A stretch of DNA of 20,632 nucleotides from the NCBI GenBank assembly GCA_964388945.1, contig CAYMCM010000045.1:1-20632 (forward strand), written 5' to 3'. This document shows positions 14,200 through 20,632 of the stretch, in pieces (positions within the stretch are counted from its first letter, which is position 1; every line of letters begins with the position of its first letter). The notes beneath the pieces are model-generated. The model made no database searches, was not told where the DNA came from, and saw only the letters and a program-made list of their open reading frames with translations. A program made the translations under genes and the position numbers. This DNA comes from Roseburia_D sp964388945 (GTDB lineage: Bacteria > Bacillota > Clostridia > Lachnospirales > Lachnospiraceae).

Positions 14200-16431
14200 T
14201 TAAAATCCATTCATAGGATTAAAATCAAATTGTACCACAATATCCTTTAATTCTCTATTCCCATTTATAAAATGTTCCAGTCTGTCCTTCACATCCACGA
14301 GAACTCCATAATCCGCATGTTTTAAGTACAGCACTTTTTTATAAATATCATTTACCTTGGCTACCGCCGCATCCGCAGGTCCCACCACGAAAAGTTTTGG
14401 ATATCCGAATGCCGCGATCACCCGCCGCATCCGCTCGGATGCCTGATAAGCCATTTCTTCTTCCCTTGCCGCTGAAAGGATCACAAGCATGTTCCAGACC
14501 GGCGGATAACAGAGCATCTTCCGGTACTCTATCTCATGCGTATAAAATGCTGCATAATCCTGTGCCGCAGCCGTGACAATACTGTAATGCTCCGGCTGAT
14601 AGGTCTGTATCACGACTTCACCCGGTCTGTCACCTCTGCCTGCTCGTCCCGCTGCCTGCGTGAGCAGCTGAAAGGTTCGCTCGGAAGCGCGGTAATCACT
14701 GACTCCGAGTGAAAGATCTGCTGCCAGCACTCCGACCAATGTCACATTAGGGAAATCATGTCCTTTTACAATCATCTGCGTTCCGACTAAAATATCCGCC
14801 TCACGATTCGCAAACGCAGAGAGAATTTTCTCATAGCTTTCTTTTTTTCTTGTCGTATCAAAATCCATACGAAGTACCCGCGCATTTGGAAAACGCTTTT
14901 TCACCAGCATTTCAATCTTCTGGGTACCTGCCTTAAATCCACTGATATAGCGGGAGCCGCACGCTGGGCAGACATGTGCTTCCGGTTCCTCGTAGCCGCA
15001 GTAATGGCAGACCATTTTTCCGTTGCTGTGCCAGTTCAAAGACACATCGCAGTGTGGGCATTTGATCACATGTCCGCAGGAACGGCAGGATACAAAACCG
15101 GACATTCCACGCCGGTTTAAAAAAAGCATGATCTGCTCTCCGTGTGCCAGGCGTTCTTCCATCAACTCCTGCAGTTTCCTGCTCAGTATCGAGCGATTTC
15201 CTGTCTTTAGTTCTTCGCGCAGATCGACCGTATAGCAGGTCGGGAGCGGTTTCTTTGAGATCCGCTCTTTCATCTCAAGCAAACGGTATGCTCCGCACTG
15301 TGCTTTGGTGTAGCTCTCGATCGACGGTGTCGCGGAGCCTAAGATCACACTCGCCCCCGTCATTTTTGCTCGCTCGATTGCGGTTTCTCTTGCATGATAG
15401 CGCGGAACCGTCTCACTTTTATAGGAATTTTCATGTTCTTCATCTATGATAATAAGCCCAAGATTTGAAAAAGGTGTGAACAAAGCCGAACGCGGCCCTA
15501 TCATGATATCGATCTCTCCGCGTTTTGCCCTAAGGAACTGGTCATATCGCTCTCCTGCCGAAAGTCTGGAATTTAAGATGGATACCCGGTCTCCAAAACG
15601 GTCGTAAAAACGCATAACTGTCTGATACGTCAGCGCGATTTCAGGAATCAGCACGATTGCTTGTTTGCCCTCCGCAATACTGTGCGCGATCAGTTCCATA
15701 TAAACCTCGGTCTTTCCGCTTCCGGTCACCCCATGCAGCAGATAGACCCCTTGTTTTTTCTGCGCACGATCCTCCAGAACGGCATCTACTGCCGCCTTCT
15801 GGCTCTCACTTAACACAATCTCCCTGACCGCCCGCTCGCGCTGCCGCACTGGATTGCGGTAATCCTGTTCGGTGCGGATCTTTAAGATTCCCAATTTTTC
15901 CATTGCCCGCACAACATTAAGCCCGACATTCAATTTTCCGGTCACCACATCACCCGGTAGCTCATGTTCCCGGATCAATGCCTCCAGCAAACGGGCGCGT
16001 GCCACATTATGCTTCCGCTCAAATTCTGCCAGTTTTTCGTTTGCCTCCCTGATGCCAAGCGTAAGTTCTATGATTCGCTTTTCTTTTGCCGCTGTCTTCT
16101 GCTTGATTGGAATTACCATCTTTAATGCCTGGTTCATGGTTCCGCCATAATTTTTTTTCATCCAGAAAGCAAGTGCTATCAACTGCGATTCGATCGCAAC
16201 GCCATTTTCACAGATCTCTGATATTTCTTTGATCTTTTGCACATCATATTCTGCCTGATCTGTCAGTTCGATCACATAGCCGCGCAGTTTTCTTCCCCCG
16301 CTTCCAAACGGCACCAGCACCTGCATTCCAATCTGAAGTGTCTCCTTTAAGTTTTCCGGAACACGATACTGGAACGGACGATCTAATTTTTCCTGTGAGA
16401 TATCTATAATAATATTGGCATATAACGCCAT
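14200..16431 (-). CDS. priA: Primosomal replication-restart helicase PriA
   Basis: PriA is a 3'-5' helicase that recognises stalled forks and reloads the replisome. The 743-residue protein starts MALYANIIIDISQEKLDRPF (the 3' DNA-binding domain) and carries Walker A GVTGSGKT (234-241), Walker B IIIDEEH (327-333), GSATPS (365-370) and QAAGRAGRGDRPGEVVIQTY (motif VI). A zinc site of eight cysteines lies at 449, 452, 458, 461, 475, 478, 488 and 491. It is the first gene of the long operon. A GGAG lies about 11 bases before the ATG. The promoter at 16470-16499 is within 70 bases upstream. Confidence 0.97.
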   Translation of the reverse strand: MALYANIIIDISQEKLDRPFQYRVPENLKETLQIGMQVLVPFGSGGRKLRGYVIELTDQAEYDVQKIKEISEICENGVAIESQLIALAFWMKKNYGGTMNQALKMVIPIKQKTAAKEKRIIELTLGIREANEKLAEFERKHNVARARLLEALIREHELPGDVVTGKLNVGLNVVRAMEKLGILKIRTEQDYRNPVRQRERAVREIVLSESQKAAVDAVLEDRAQKKQGVYLLHGVTGSGKTEVYMELIAHSIAEGKQAIVLIPEIALTYQTVMRFYDRFGDRVSILNSRLSAGERYDQFLRAKRGEIDIMIGPRSALFTPFSNLGLIIIDEEHENSYKSETVPRYHARETAIERAKMTGASVILGSATPSIESYTKAQCGAYRLLEMKERISKKPLPTCYTVDLREELKTGNRSILSRKLQELMEERLAHGEQIMLFLNRRGMSGFVSCRSCGHVIKCPHCDVSLNWHSNGKMVCHYCGYEEPEAHVCPACGSRYISGFKAGTQKIEMLVKKRFPNARVLRMDFDTTRKKESYEKILSAFANREADILVGTQMIVKGHDFPNVTLVGVLAADLSLGVSDYRASERTFQLLTQAAGRAGRGDRPGEVVIQTYQPEHYSIVTAAAQDYAAFYTHEIEYRKMLCYPPVWNMLVILSAAREEEMAYQASERMRRVIAAFGYPKLFVVGPADAAVAKVNDIYKKVLYLKHADYGVLVDVKDRLEHFINGNRELKDIVVQFDFNPMNGF

Positions 16432-16469
16432 TGGTATTTCAACTCCTCCAAAAAAATCGCATATTTTTT

Positions 16470-16499
16470 ATTATATGTCATTGTCTGCATAAAAAGCAA
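16470..16499 (-). promoter_or_regulatory. Probable promoter of the priA-thiN operon
   Basis: On the minus strand a perfect TATAAT (16470-16475) lies 18 bases from TTGCTT (16494-16499), a weak -35 (three of six). It is in the divergent gap between priA and the plus-strand membrane-protein gene, with a leader of about 30 bases. Confidence 0.65.
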
Positions 16500-16521
16500 C
16501 CAAAGCGGACAGACTTTTTCC

Positions 16522-16920
16522 ATGAGAAAAAATTTTTTTATTTGCGGACTGACCGGATGGTGCATGGAAATTTTATTCACCTCTTTTGGCTCACTACGGA
16601 AGAAAGACAAAAAACTGATCGGACAGACTTCCATCTGGATGTTCCCGATCTACGGTATGGCAGCCGTGATAGAACCACTGTATCGTCATATCAAAGGAAT
16701 TCCCACATTTTTCCGCGGTATGATCTACTCTGCCGGCATCCTTGCCTGTGAATTTTTAAGCGGAAGTCTGTTAAAGAAGCATGACCTCTGTCCTTGGGAT
16801 TACAGCCATGCAAAACTGAATATCCACGGCGTCATCCGTCTGGACTATGCACCTTTGTGGATGGCTGCAGGGTTGATTTTTGAAAAACTAATGTGCCATA
16901 CAGAGCGCAAAGAGCTATGA
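16522..16920 (+). CDS. Small membrane protein, CmpB-like (putative ABC transporter permease family)
   Basis: A 132-residue protein with three or four hydrophobic segments (about 5-23, 38-52, 64-82, 108-124). The pattern (FFICGLTGWCMEILF at the start, CPWDYSHAKLNIHGVIRLDYAPLWMAAGLIFEKL at the end) resembles the Clostridial family annotated as putative ABC transporter permease (ABC_trans_CmpB, PF06541). That name is misleading, as there is no ATPase gene here and no transport role is shown. I see no Shine-Dalgarno sequence before the ATG at 16522 or before the in-frame ATG at 16564. The true start is therefore uncertain. It is divergent from priA and 87 bases upstream of pyrB, which has its own promoter. 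Confidence 0.7.
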   Translation: MRKNFFICGLTGWCMEILFTSFGSLRKKDKKLIGQTSIWMFPIYGMAAVIEPLYRHIKGIPTFFRGMIYSAGILACEFLSGSLLKKHDLCPWDYSHAKLNIHGVIRLDYAPLWMAAGLIFEKLMCHTERKEL

Positions 16921-16949
16921 TTTTTCGCATGTTTTTCACAAAATATTCC

Positions 16950-16978
16950 TTGAAATTTGCTATTGATTATTATATGAT
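16950..16978 (+). promoter_or_regulatory. Sigma-A promoter of pyrB-pyrI
   Basis: TTGAAA (16950-16955) and TATGAT (16973-16978) are separated by exactly 17 bases; each matches consensus at five of six positions. The predicted leader is about 23 bases, too short for a PyrR-type attenuator. Confidence 0.82.
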
Positions 16979-17007
16979 AGTAAAAATGTCTAGAGGAGGA
17001 AAATACA

Positions 17008-17928
17008 ATGCGACATTTAATGAGCCCTTTGGACTTGTCCGTGGAAGAACTGGACAAGCTGCTTACACTGGCTAATGATATTGAAAAAAATCCGAAAAAA
17101 TATGCGCACGCATGTGACGGAAAGAAATTAGCCACCTGTTTTTATGAACCCAGTACCAGAACAAGACTTAGTTTTGAAACTGCCATGTTGAATCTCGGCG
17201 GTTCCGTGATCGGTTTTTCCAGTGCCGACAGCAGTTCGGCAGCAAAAGGTGAAAGTGTTTCCGATACGATTCGTGTTATTTCCTGCTTCGCAGATATCTG
17301 TGCGATGCGTCATCCAAAAGAGGGAGCTCCTCTCGTTGCTTCCTTAAAATCCAATATTCCAGTCATCAATGCCGGCGACGGCGGTCATCAGCATCCCACC
17401 CAGACACTTACTGATCTGCTCACGATCCATTCTTTGAAGGGCAGACTGTCCAACTTAAAGATTGGTCTGTGCGGTGATTTAAAATTCGGTCGTACCGTAC
17501 ACTCTCTGATCAACGCACTGATCCGCTATCCAAATGTGGAATTTGTACTAATCTCCCCAAAAGAACTGCGTGTACCAGAGTACATAAGAGAGGATGTTCT
17601 AATTGCGAATAACATCCCGTTCACTGAAGTGGAACGTTTAGAAGACGCGATCACAGACCTCGACATCTTATATATGACACGTGTACAGAAGGAACGTTTT
17701 TTCAACGAAGAAGACTATATCCGCATGAAGGATTTCTATATCCTTGACAAGGCAAAAATGGCACTGGCAAAAGATGATATGCTCGTTCTTCATCCGCTTC
17801 CGCGTGTCAATGAGATTTCTGTGGAAGTGGATGATGATCCGAGAGCCGTCTACTTCAAGCAGGTACAATATGGTGCCTATGTCCGTATGGCACTGATCCT
17901 CACACTGCTCGAAATCAACGTGCAGTAA
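17008..17928 (+). CDS. pyrB: Aspartate carbamoyltransferase catalytic chain
   Basis: Condenses carbamoyl phosphate with aspartate, the first committed step of pyrimidine synthesis. The 306-residue protein shows the carbamoyl phosphate site STRTR (49-53), Lys80 in the AAKGES loop, GDGGHQHPTQTL (123-134) and the aspartate site HPLPRVNEI (262-270). AGAGGAGG lies 8 bases before the ATG. It is followed by pyrI 46 bases later. Because a regulatory chain is encoded next to it, the enzyme is expected to be the E. coli-like c6r6 holoenzyme with allosteric control by CTP/ATP, unlike the unregulated Bacillus trimer. Confidence 0.98.
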   Translation: MRHLMSPLDLSVEELDKLLTLANDIEKNPKKYAHACDGKKLATCFYEPSTRTRLSFETAMLNLGGSVIGFSSADSSSAAKGESVSDTIRVISCFADICAMRHPKEGAPLVASLKSNIPVINAGDGGHQHPTQTLTDLLTIHSLKGRLSNLKIGLCGDLKFGRTVHSLINALIRYPNVEFVLISPKELRVPEYIREDVLIANNIPFTEVERLEDAITDLDILYMTRVQKERFFNEEDYIRMKDFYILDKAKMALAKDDMLVLHPLPRVNEISVEVDDDPRAVYFKQVQYGAYVRMALILTLLEINVQ

Positions 17929-17974
17929 TCATTATGTAAACCTAATGCAAAAAAGTTAAGGAAGGAACGAATCT

Positions 17975-18403
17975 ATGTTAAATATCAGTGGAATTCAGGA
18001 AGGATTTGTGCTCGACCATATCAAAGCCGGCATGAGCCTTTCCATCTATCATTACTTAAAACTGGATCAGTTGGACTGCTGTGTTGCCATCATCAAAAAT
18101 GCACGCAGCGAAAAAATGGGAAAAAAGGACATGATAAAAGTAGAATGCCCGATTGATAAACTGGATCTTGATATTTTAGGTTTCATAGACCACAATATCA
18201 CCGTCAATATCATAAAAGGAGACCAGATCGTAGAAAAACGCTCTCTGCGTCTTCCGAAAGAGATCAAAAACGTCATCAAATGCAAGAATCCGAGATGTAT
18301 TTCCTCCATCGAACAGGAGCTTGACCAGATCTTTGTTCTGACTGACGAAGCAAAAGAAGTTTATCGCTGTAAATACTGCGAAGAAAAATACGAAAGAAAG
18401 TAA
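17975..18403 (+). CDS. pyrI: Aspartate carbamoyltransferase regulatory chain
   Basis: The 142-residue protein has the N-terminal allosteric nucleotide-binding domain (about 1-95, including LNISGIQEGFVLDHIKAGM) and the C-terminal zinc domain with four cysteines: Cys103, Cys108, Cys132 and Cys135 (CKNPRC and CKYC), which holds the contacts to the catalytic chain. An AAGGAAGG site precedes the ATG. It is cotranscribed with pyrB. A hairpin lies just past its stop. Confidence 0.97.
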   Translation: MLNISGIQEGFVLDHIKAGMSLSIYHYLKLDQLDCCVAIIKNARSEKMGKKDMIKVECPIDKLDLDILGFIDHNITVNIIKGDQIVEKRSLRLPKEIKNVIKCKNPRCISSIEQELDQIFVLTDEAKEVYRCKYCEEKYERK

Positions 18404-18413
18404 ATGTAAGCGT

Positions 18414-18443
18414 TTTCCGCCCGCATCTTAAAACGGGCGGAAA
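18414..18443. terminator. Hairpin between convergent pyrI and the J-domain gene, possible two-way terminator
   Basis: TTTCCGCCCG (18414-18423) pairs perfectly with CGGGCGGAAA (18434-18443) around a 10-base loop. It starts 10 bases past pyrI and its right arm encodes the last codons of the convergent gene, whose stop is in the loop. Neither side has a proper T-run, so termination efficiency is uncertain. Confidence 0.55.
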
Positions 18444-19075
18444 CAGCAGCAGTTACACAGCAGATTCAATAACAGAAAACTCAGACAATAACCACTGGAA
18501 CCGGAGTAGGGACGCCCGTAGGATTCTCCCATATTCTGATACCAGTTTCCGCCAAACTCAAGCTGCTGCTTCAACTGGCGGTATTCCATATTGCTCGGTT
18601 CCATAGCCACCGCGCGGTCGGCATGGTCCCGGGCAATAATATTATTTCCGACTCCCGCATTTGCAAGCGCACTGTAATAATACCATCTCGCATTCCGCTC
18701 GGCTGCCGCCATACTGTTTAACACATTGAGTGCCTCTTTGAAATAACGGTTTGCAATATAATTTGCCGCCGCCTGCATCTCGACAGATCCTGTATTTTGC
18801 GCACCGCTGCCATAATAAGACTGATACGACCGGGAAGAAGAATTTCCATAACCGCTGTAGCTTCCGTAGGTATAGCCCTGCTGCTTGTCCTTCATGATCT
18901 GGTCATATGCCTGTTGTACTTCCTTGAAGCGTTCCTCTGCCTGTGCCTTATTCGGACTGTTGATATTTGCGTCCGGATGATATTTCCGGCTCAATGCCCG
19001 ATATGCTTTTTTTATCTCTTCGTCTGTTGCTCCTGGCGAAACTCCCAGTACATCATAAGGATTTTGGTTTCCCAT
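18428..19075 (-). CDS. J-domain protein with TPR-like middle and cysteine-rich tail
   Basis: A 215-residue DnaJ-family co-chaperone. The J domain is at about 5-65 with HPD at 33-35, the motif that stimulates DnaK ATPase. A Tyr/Ser/Gly-rich stretch (68-95) follows, then a helical TPR-like region (about 100-172). A hydrophobic, cysteine-rich tail (residues 197-215) has Cys197, 207, 209, 210 and 211 beside LSFLLLNLL, suggesting membrane association, metal binding or lipidation. It has neither the Gly/Phe-zinc domain nor the C-terminal domains of DnaJ itself. The start at 19073-19075 has GGAGGGG about 8 bases upstream; a longer open frame exists but would lie wholly inside the upstream gene. It overlaps the DUF5685 gene by 23 bases. 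Confidence 0.88.
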   Translation of the reverse strand: MGNQNPYDVLGVSPGATDEEIKKAYRALSRKYHPDANINSPNKAQAEERFKEVQQAYDQIMKDKQQGYTYGSYSGYGNSSSRSYQSYYGSGAQNTGSVEMQAAANYIANRYFKEALNVLNSMAAAERNARWYYYSALANAGVGNNIIARDHADRAVAMEPSNMEYRQLKQQLEFGGNWYQNMGESYGRPYSGSSGYCLSFLLLNLLCNCCCFRPF

Positions 19076-19919
19076 CCGATACTCCCCTCCCTTTTTGCTT
19101 CCTCTTCTGGATATATTCATATTTTGACCATACTCCGGAATAGAGAACATTTCTCAGAATATCTGCATGCAGTAAAACAGGCAGACGTTCAAATGATTTT
19201 GCACACTCTGACATCATACTGGTCAGGATCAATTTGCATAATGTTTCAAAATCTGTCTCGTTCCCCTGCTCCATATCGATCAGAGGATTAAACGCCGCTT
19301 TTTTCTCGTCATTTTTCCGATCCTCATACGCATCCATGATATAGATAAATTTTCCCATATAAAAGCCGAGACATTTAAGCTCGTCCGCCCAGATATCCTC
19401 TTTCCACGCGAAGATCTCTCCAAGCACTTCCCCGGAAAGTCCTGCCACCACATCCAGATTGGTCTCTTTGCGTTTCTCAGCATCCGCCTGTTTTCTCATG
19501 TATTCCTCAACCGCACCCACCTGTCTCGGATACGCTTTCCGAATCCGCTCGTAATCTTTTTCGAACATCTTCATAAACGTCCGCTTTGCATAAGAGCGGT
19601 CATCTTTCCAGTCATCCTCGAATTTCTGATAAGATAAAATGACATTCATGTCTGCCGCATAATCTGTCGCTTCGTTAATGTATGCCATCTGCTTTCTGGT
19701 CGGATGCAGTCCGCAGGTAAACGATGTTTTCTCATCGGAAAGCTCATACAACCCGGTCAGAAGCACGATCAGAAACGTCATATCGTAATTTAACAGCATC
19801 TGCCCCTTGGTTCCGCAGCTTTCTTTTAATTTCCGGCAGAGACCACAATAATATGCCTGATAAGACTTTTTATTCTCATCGGAAAGTTCTTCTCTATTGA
19901 TATTGATATAACCAAACAT
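19053..19919 (-). CDS. DUF5685-family protein of unknown function
   Basis: A 288-residue protein that I place in the DUF5685 family common in Clostridia, from the start MFGYININREELSDENKKSYQAYYCGLCRKLKE. Residues 25-35 hold a CGLC pair and Cys35, and CGLHP follows near residue 69. The rest is predicted alpha-helical with many charged residues (ECAKSFERLPVLLHADILRNVLYSGVWSKY). No membrane segment or enzyme motif is seen. The ribosome binding site is weak (GAGAG). It is 25 bases behind the zinc-ribbon membrane gene and overlaps the J-domain gene by 23 bases, so the three are likely one transcription unit. Confidence 0.8.
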   Translation of the reverse strand: MFGYININREELSDENKKSYQAYYCGLCRKLKESCGTKGQMLLNYDMTFLIVLLTGLYELSDEKTSFTCGLHPTRKQMAYINEATDYAADMNVILSYQKFEDDWKDDRSYAKRTFMKMFEKDYERIRKAYPRQVGAVEEYMRKQADAEKRKETNLDVVAGLSGEVLGEIFAWKEDIWADELKCLGFYMGKFIYIMDAYEDRKNDEKKAAFNPLIDMEQGNETDFETLCKLILTSMMSECAKSFERLPVLLHADILRNVLYSGVWSKYEYIQKRKQKGRGVSDGKPKSL

Positions 19920-19944
19920 ATCTCTCAGTCTCTCTTTCTGTTGT

Positions 19945-20346
19945 TTAACTCCTTTTTATAAATTCTGCCTTGCATTTCGGACAAGTAATGCAGATCTTTC
20001 CCCTGCTGCGCGGCACACGTACACGCTGGCGGCACTGCGGACAGCGGAAAAAACGGTACTCTTTCCTCTGCGCAAAGCGTTTCTTGGCATTATTCCATTT
20101 AACGGTCTGTTTATAGCGAAAATTCAAATATTTCTGATTCTGCGCATACATCTTTGAAATATCACGCGAAAACATCCGGTAATAAGTATAACCCAGCAAA
20201 AACAGCGCAAACAGATCCAGAATCGGCATCGCCCCACGAGCAAAAGAAGCCACTATCATCAGAACCAGCGCAGCTACCAGATATACCCTTGAGAGCTGAT
20301 CAACACCATATCTCCCCGTCATAAAACGTCTGAATTTTTCCTTCAT
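19945..20346 (-). CDS. Membrane protein with C-terminal zinc ribbon
   Basis: A 133-residue protein with two membrane helices (about 21-37 and 41-57), a basic cytosolic segment, and a C-terminal zinc ribbon with Cys102, Cys105, Cys119, Cys122 and Cys125 (RCPQC and CITCPKC). The function is not known to me. The ATG at 20344-20346 was chosen because GAGGTG lies 7 bases upstream; two further in-frame ATGs 2 and 5 codons upstream are too close to or overlap that site. It is first in the cluster with the DUF5685 and J-domain genes and has a promoter at 20381-20409. Confidence 0.82.
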   Translation of the reverse strand: MKEKFRRFMTGRYGVDQLSRVYLVAALVLMIVASFARGAMPILDLFALFLLGYTYYRMFSRDISKMYAQNQKYLNFRYKQTVKWNNAKKRFAQRKEYRFFRCPQCRQRVRVPRSRGKICITCPKCKAEFIKRS

Positions 20347-20380
20347 TTCCATGCACCTCATCTTTATTCTATCTTCCTAA

Positions 20381-20409
20381 ATGTTAAGCCCTGCGCCTGC
20401 CAGTGTCAA
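20381..20409 (-). promoter_or_regulatory. Sigma-A promoter of the zinc-ribbon / DUF5685 / J-domain cluster
   Basis: On the minus strand a perfect TTGACA (20404-20409), a 17-base spacer and TAACAT (20381-20386, four of six). It predicts a leader of about 28 bases. The -35 is preceded by CCGG, as in the nrdR promoter. Confidence 0.75.
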
Positions 20410-20475
20410 CCGGTGCGCCAATCATTTAAGAAACATTTTAGAAAATTTAGAAACGGGTTAGCATGACTTCCATAA

Positions 20476-20506
20476 CAAAAAATACCCCATTTAAGCATGG
20501 AGTATT
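20476..20506 (-). terminator. Rho-independent terminator of rnpB
   Basis: On the minus strand AATACTCCAT (20497-20506) pairs with ATGGGGTATT (20481-20490) with a single G-U pair, around a six-base loop, and the stem runs into a T-rich tract (20477-20482). It directly follows the 3' end of the RNase P RNA. Confidence 0.85.
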
Positions 20507-20632
20507 CATATTAAGCAGGACGGTAAGCCGGGTTATGTCATTGGATGATCATCTATCTAGAATGGCTGTTACCAGCCATTTCAAGCGACCTACCTAAAGC
20601 TGGCGGGCCACGTCAACGCTTTTATTCGGTCT
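20507..20632 (-). ncRNA. rnpB: RNase P RNA, 3' part, cut by the window edge
   Basis: RNase P RNA is the catalytic subunit that trims tRNA 5' leaders. Read on the minus strand, the segment has the conserved blocks of the 3' half of bacterial class A RNA: AGGTAGGTCGCTTGA, then a GGCTGGTAACAGCC hairpin, CTAGATAGATGA and the terminal ACATAACCCGGCTTA, in the same order as in E. coli M1 RNA. The 5' two thirds lie beyond the right edge. The exact 3' end is uncertain by a few bases near 20507-20513. A terminator follows at once. Confidence 0.9.

Noticed and set aside
16431..16751. Plus-strand open frame of 106 codons overlapping the CmpB-like gene
   Set aside because: Different frame from the recognised membrane protein, without membrane pattern or family resemblance.

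Overview
The window reads as chromosomal core sequence from an anaerobic Firmicute of class Clostridia, most likely a Lachnospiraceae gut bacterium (Roseburia/Agathobacter/Blautia-like). The class call rests on strong AGGAGG-type ribosome binding sites, gene content, the DUF5685 / J-domain / zinc-ribbon cluster, a pyrB-pyrI pair, a YlmC/YmxH protein and an EF-P with the Bacillus-type KPGKG loop. The genus cannot be fixed from sequence reading alone. I see no phage, transposon, CRISPR, tRNA or rRNA. Almost everything is dense, ordinary housekeeping DNA.

Layout, left to right. Positions 1-2940 hold, all on the minus strand, efp with its own promoter and terminator, rpiB, a YqeG-type HAD phosphatase, an isochorismatase-fold hydrolase and nrdR with its own near-consensus promoter. 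A hairpin terminator behind nrdR touches the ribosome binding site of the hydrolase gene. Positions 2941-4425 hold a ymxH/ylmC-type gene and ychF (minus).

Positions 4426-16500 look like one long minus-strand operon read from a promoter near 16470-16499 to a terminator at 4426-4466: priA, def, fmt, a yugP-type zinc peptidase, rsmB, rlmN, stp (prpC), prkC, rsgA, rpe, thiN. It matches the Bacillus subtilis priA-def-fmt-rsmB-rlmN-prpC-prkC-rsgA-rpe-thiN order, with the peptidase gene inserted between fmt and rsmB and no spoVM visible after thiN. The operon joins replication restart, N-formyl-Met handling, ribosomal RNA modification, ribosome assembly, Ser/Thr signalling to the cell wall, a pentose phosphate step and TPP synthesis.

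Positions 16522-18403 are on the plus strand: a small CmpB-like membrane protein, then pyrB and pyrI (catalytic and regulatory chains of aspartate carbamoyltransferase) from a good promoter. Facing them on the minus strand is a three-gene cluster (zinc-ribbon membrane protein, DUF5685 protein, J-domain protein). The right edge holds the 3' part of the RNase P RNA gene rnpB and its terminator.

The most distinctive points are the Asp/Glu/Tyr-repeat linker in PrkC, the J-domain protein with a cysteine-rich tail in a conserved-looking uncharacterised cluster, the nrdR terminator abutting the next gene, and the apparent lack of a ribosome binding site on the small membrane-protein gene. I do not see a convincing new multi-gene defence or mobile system.
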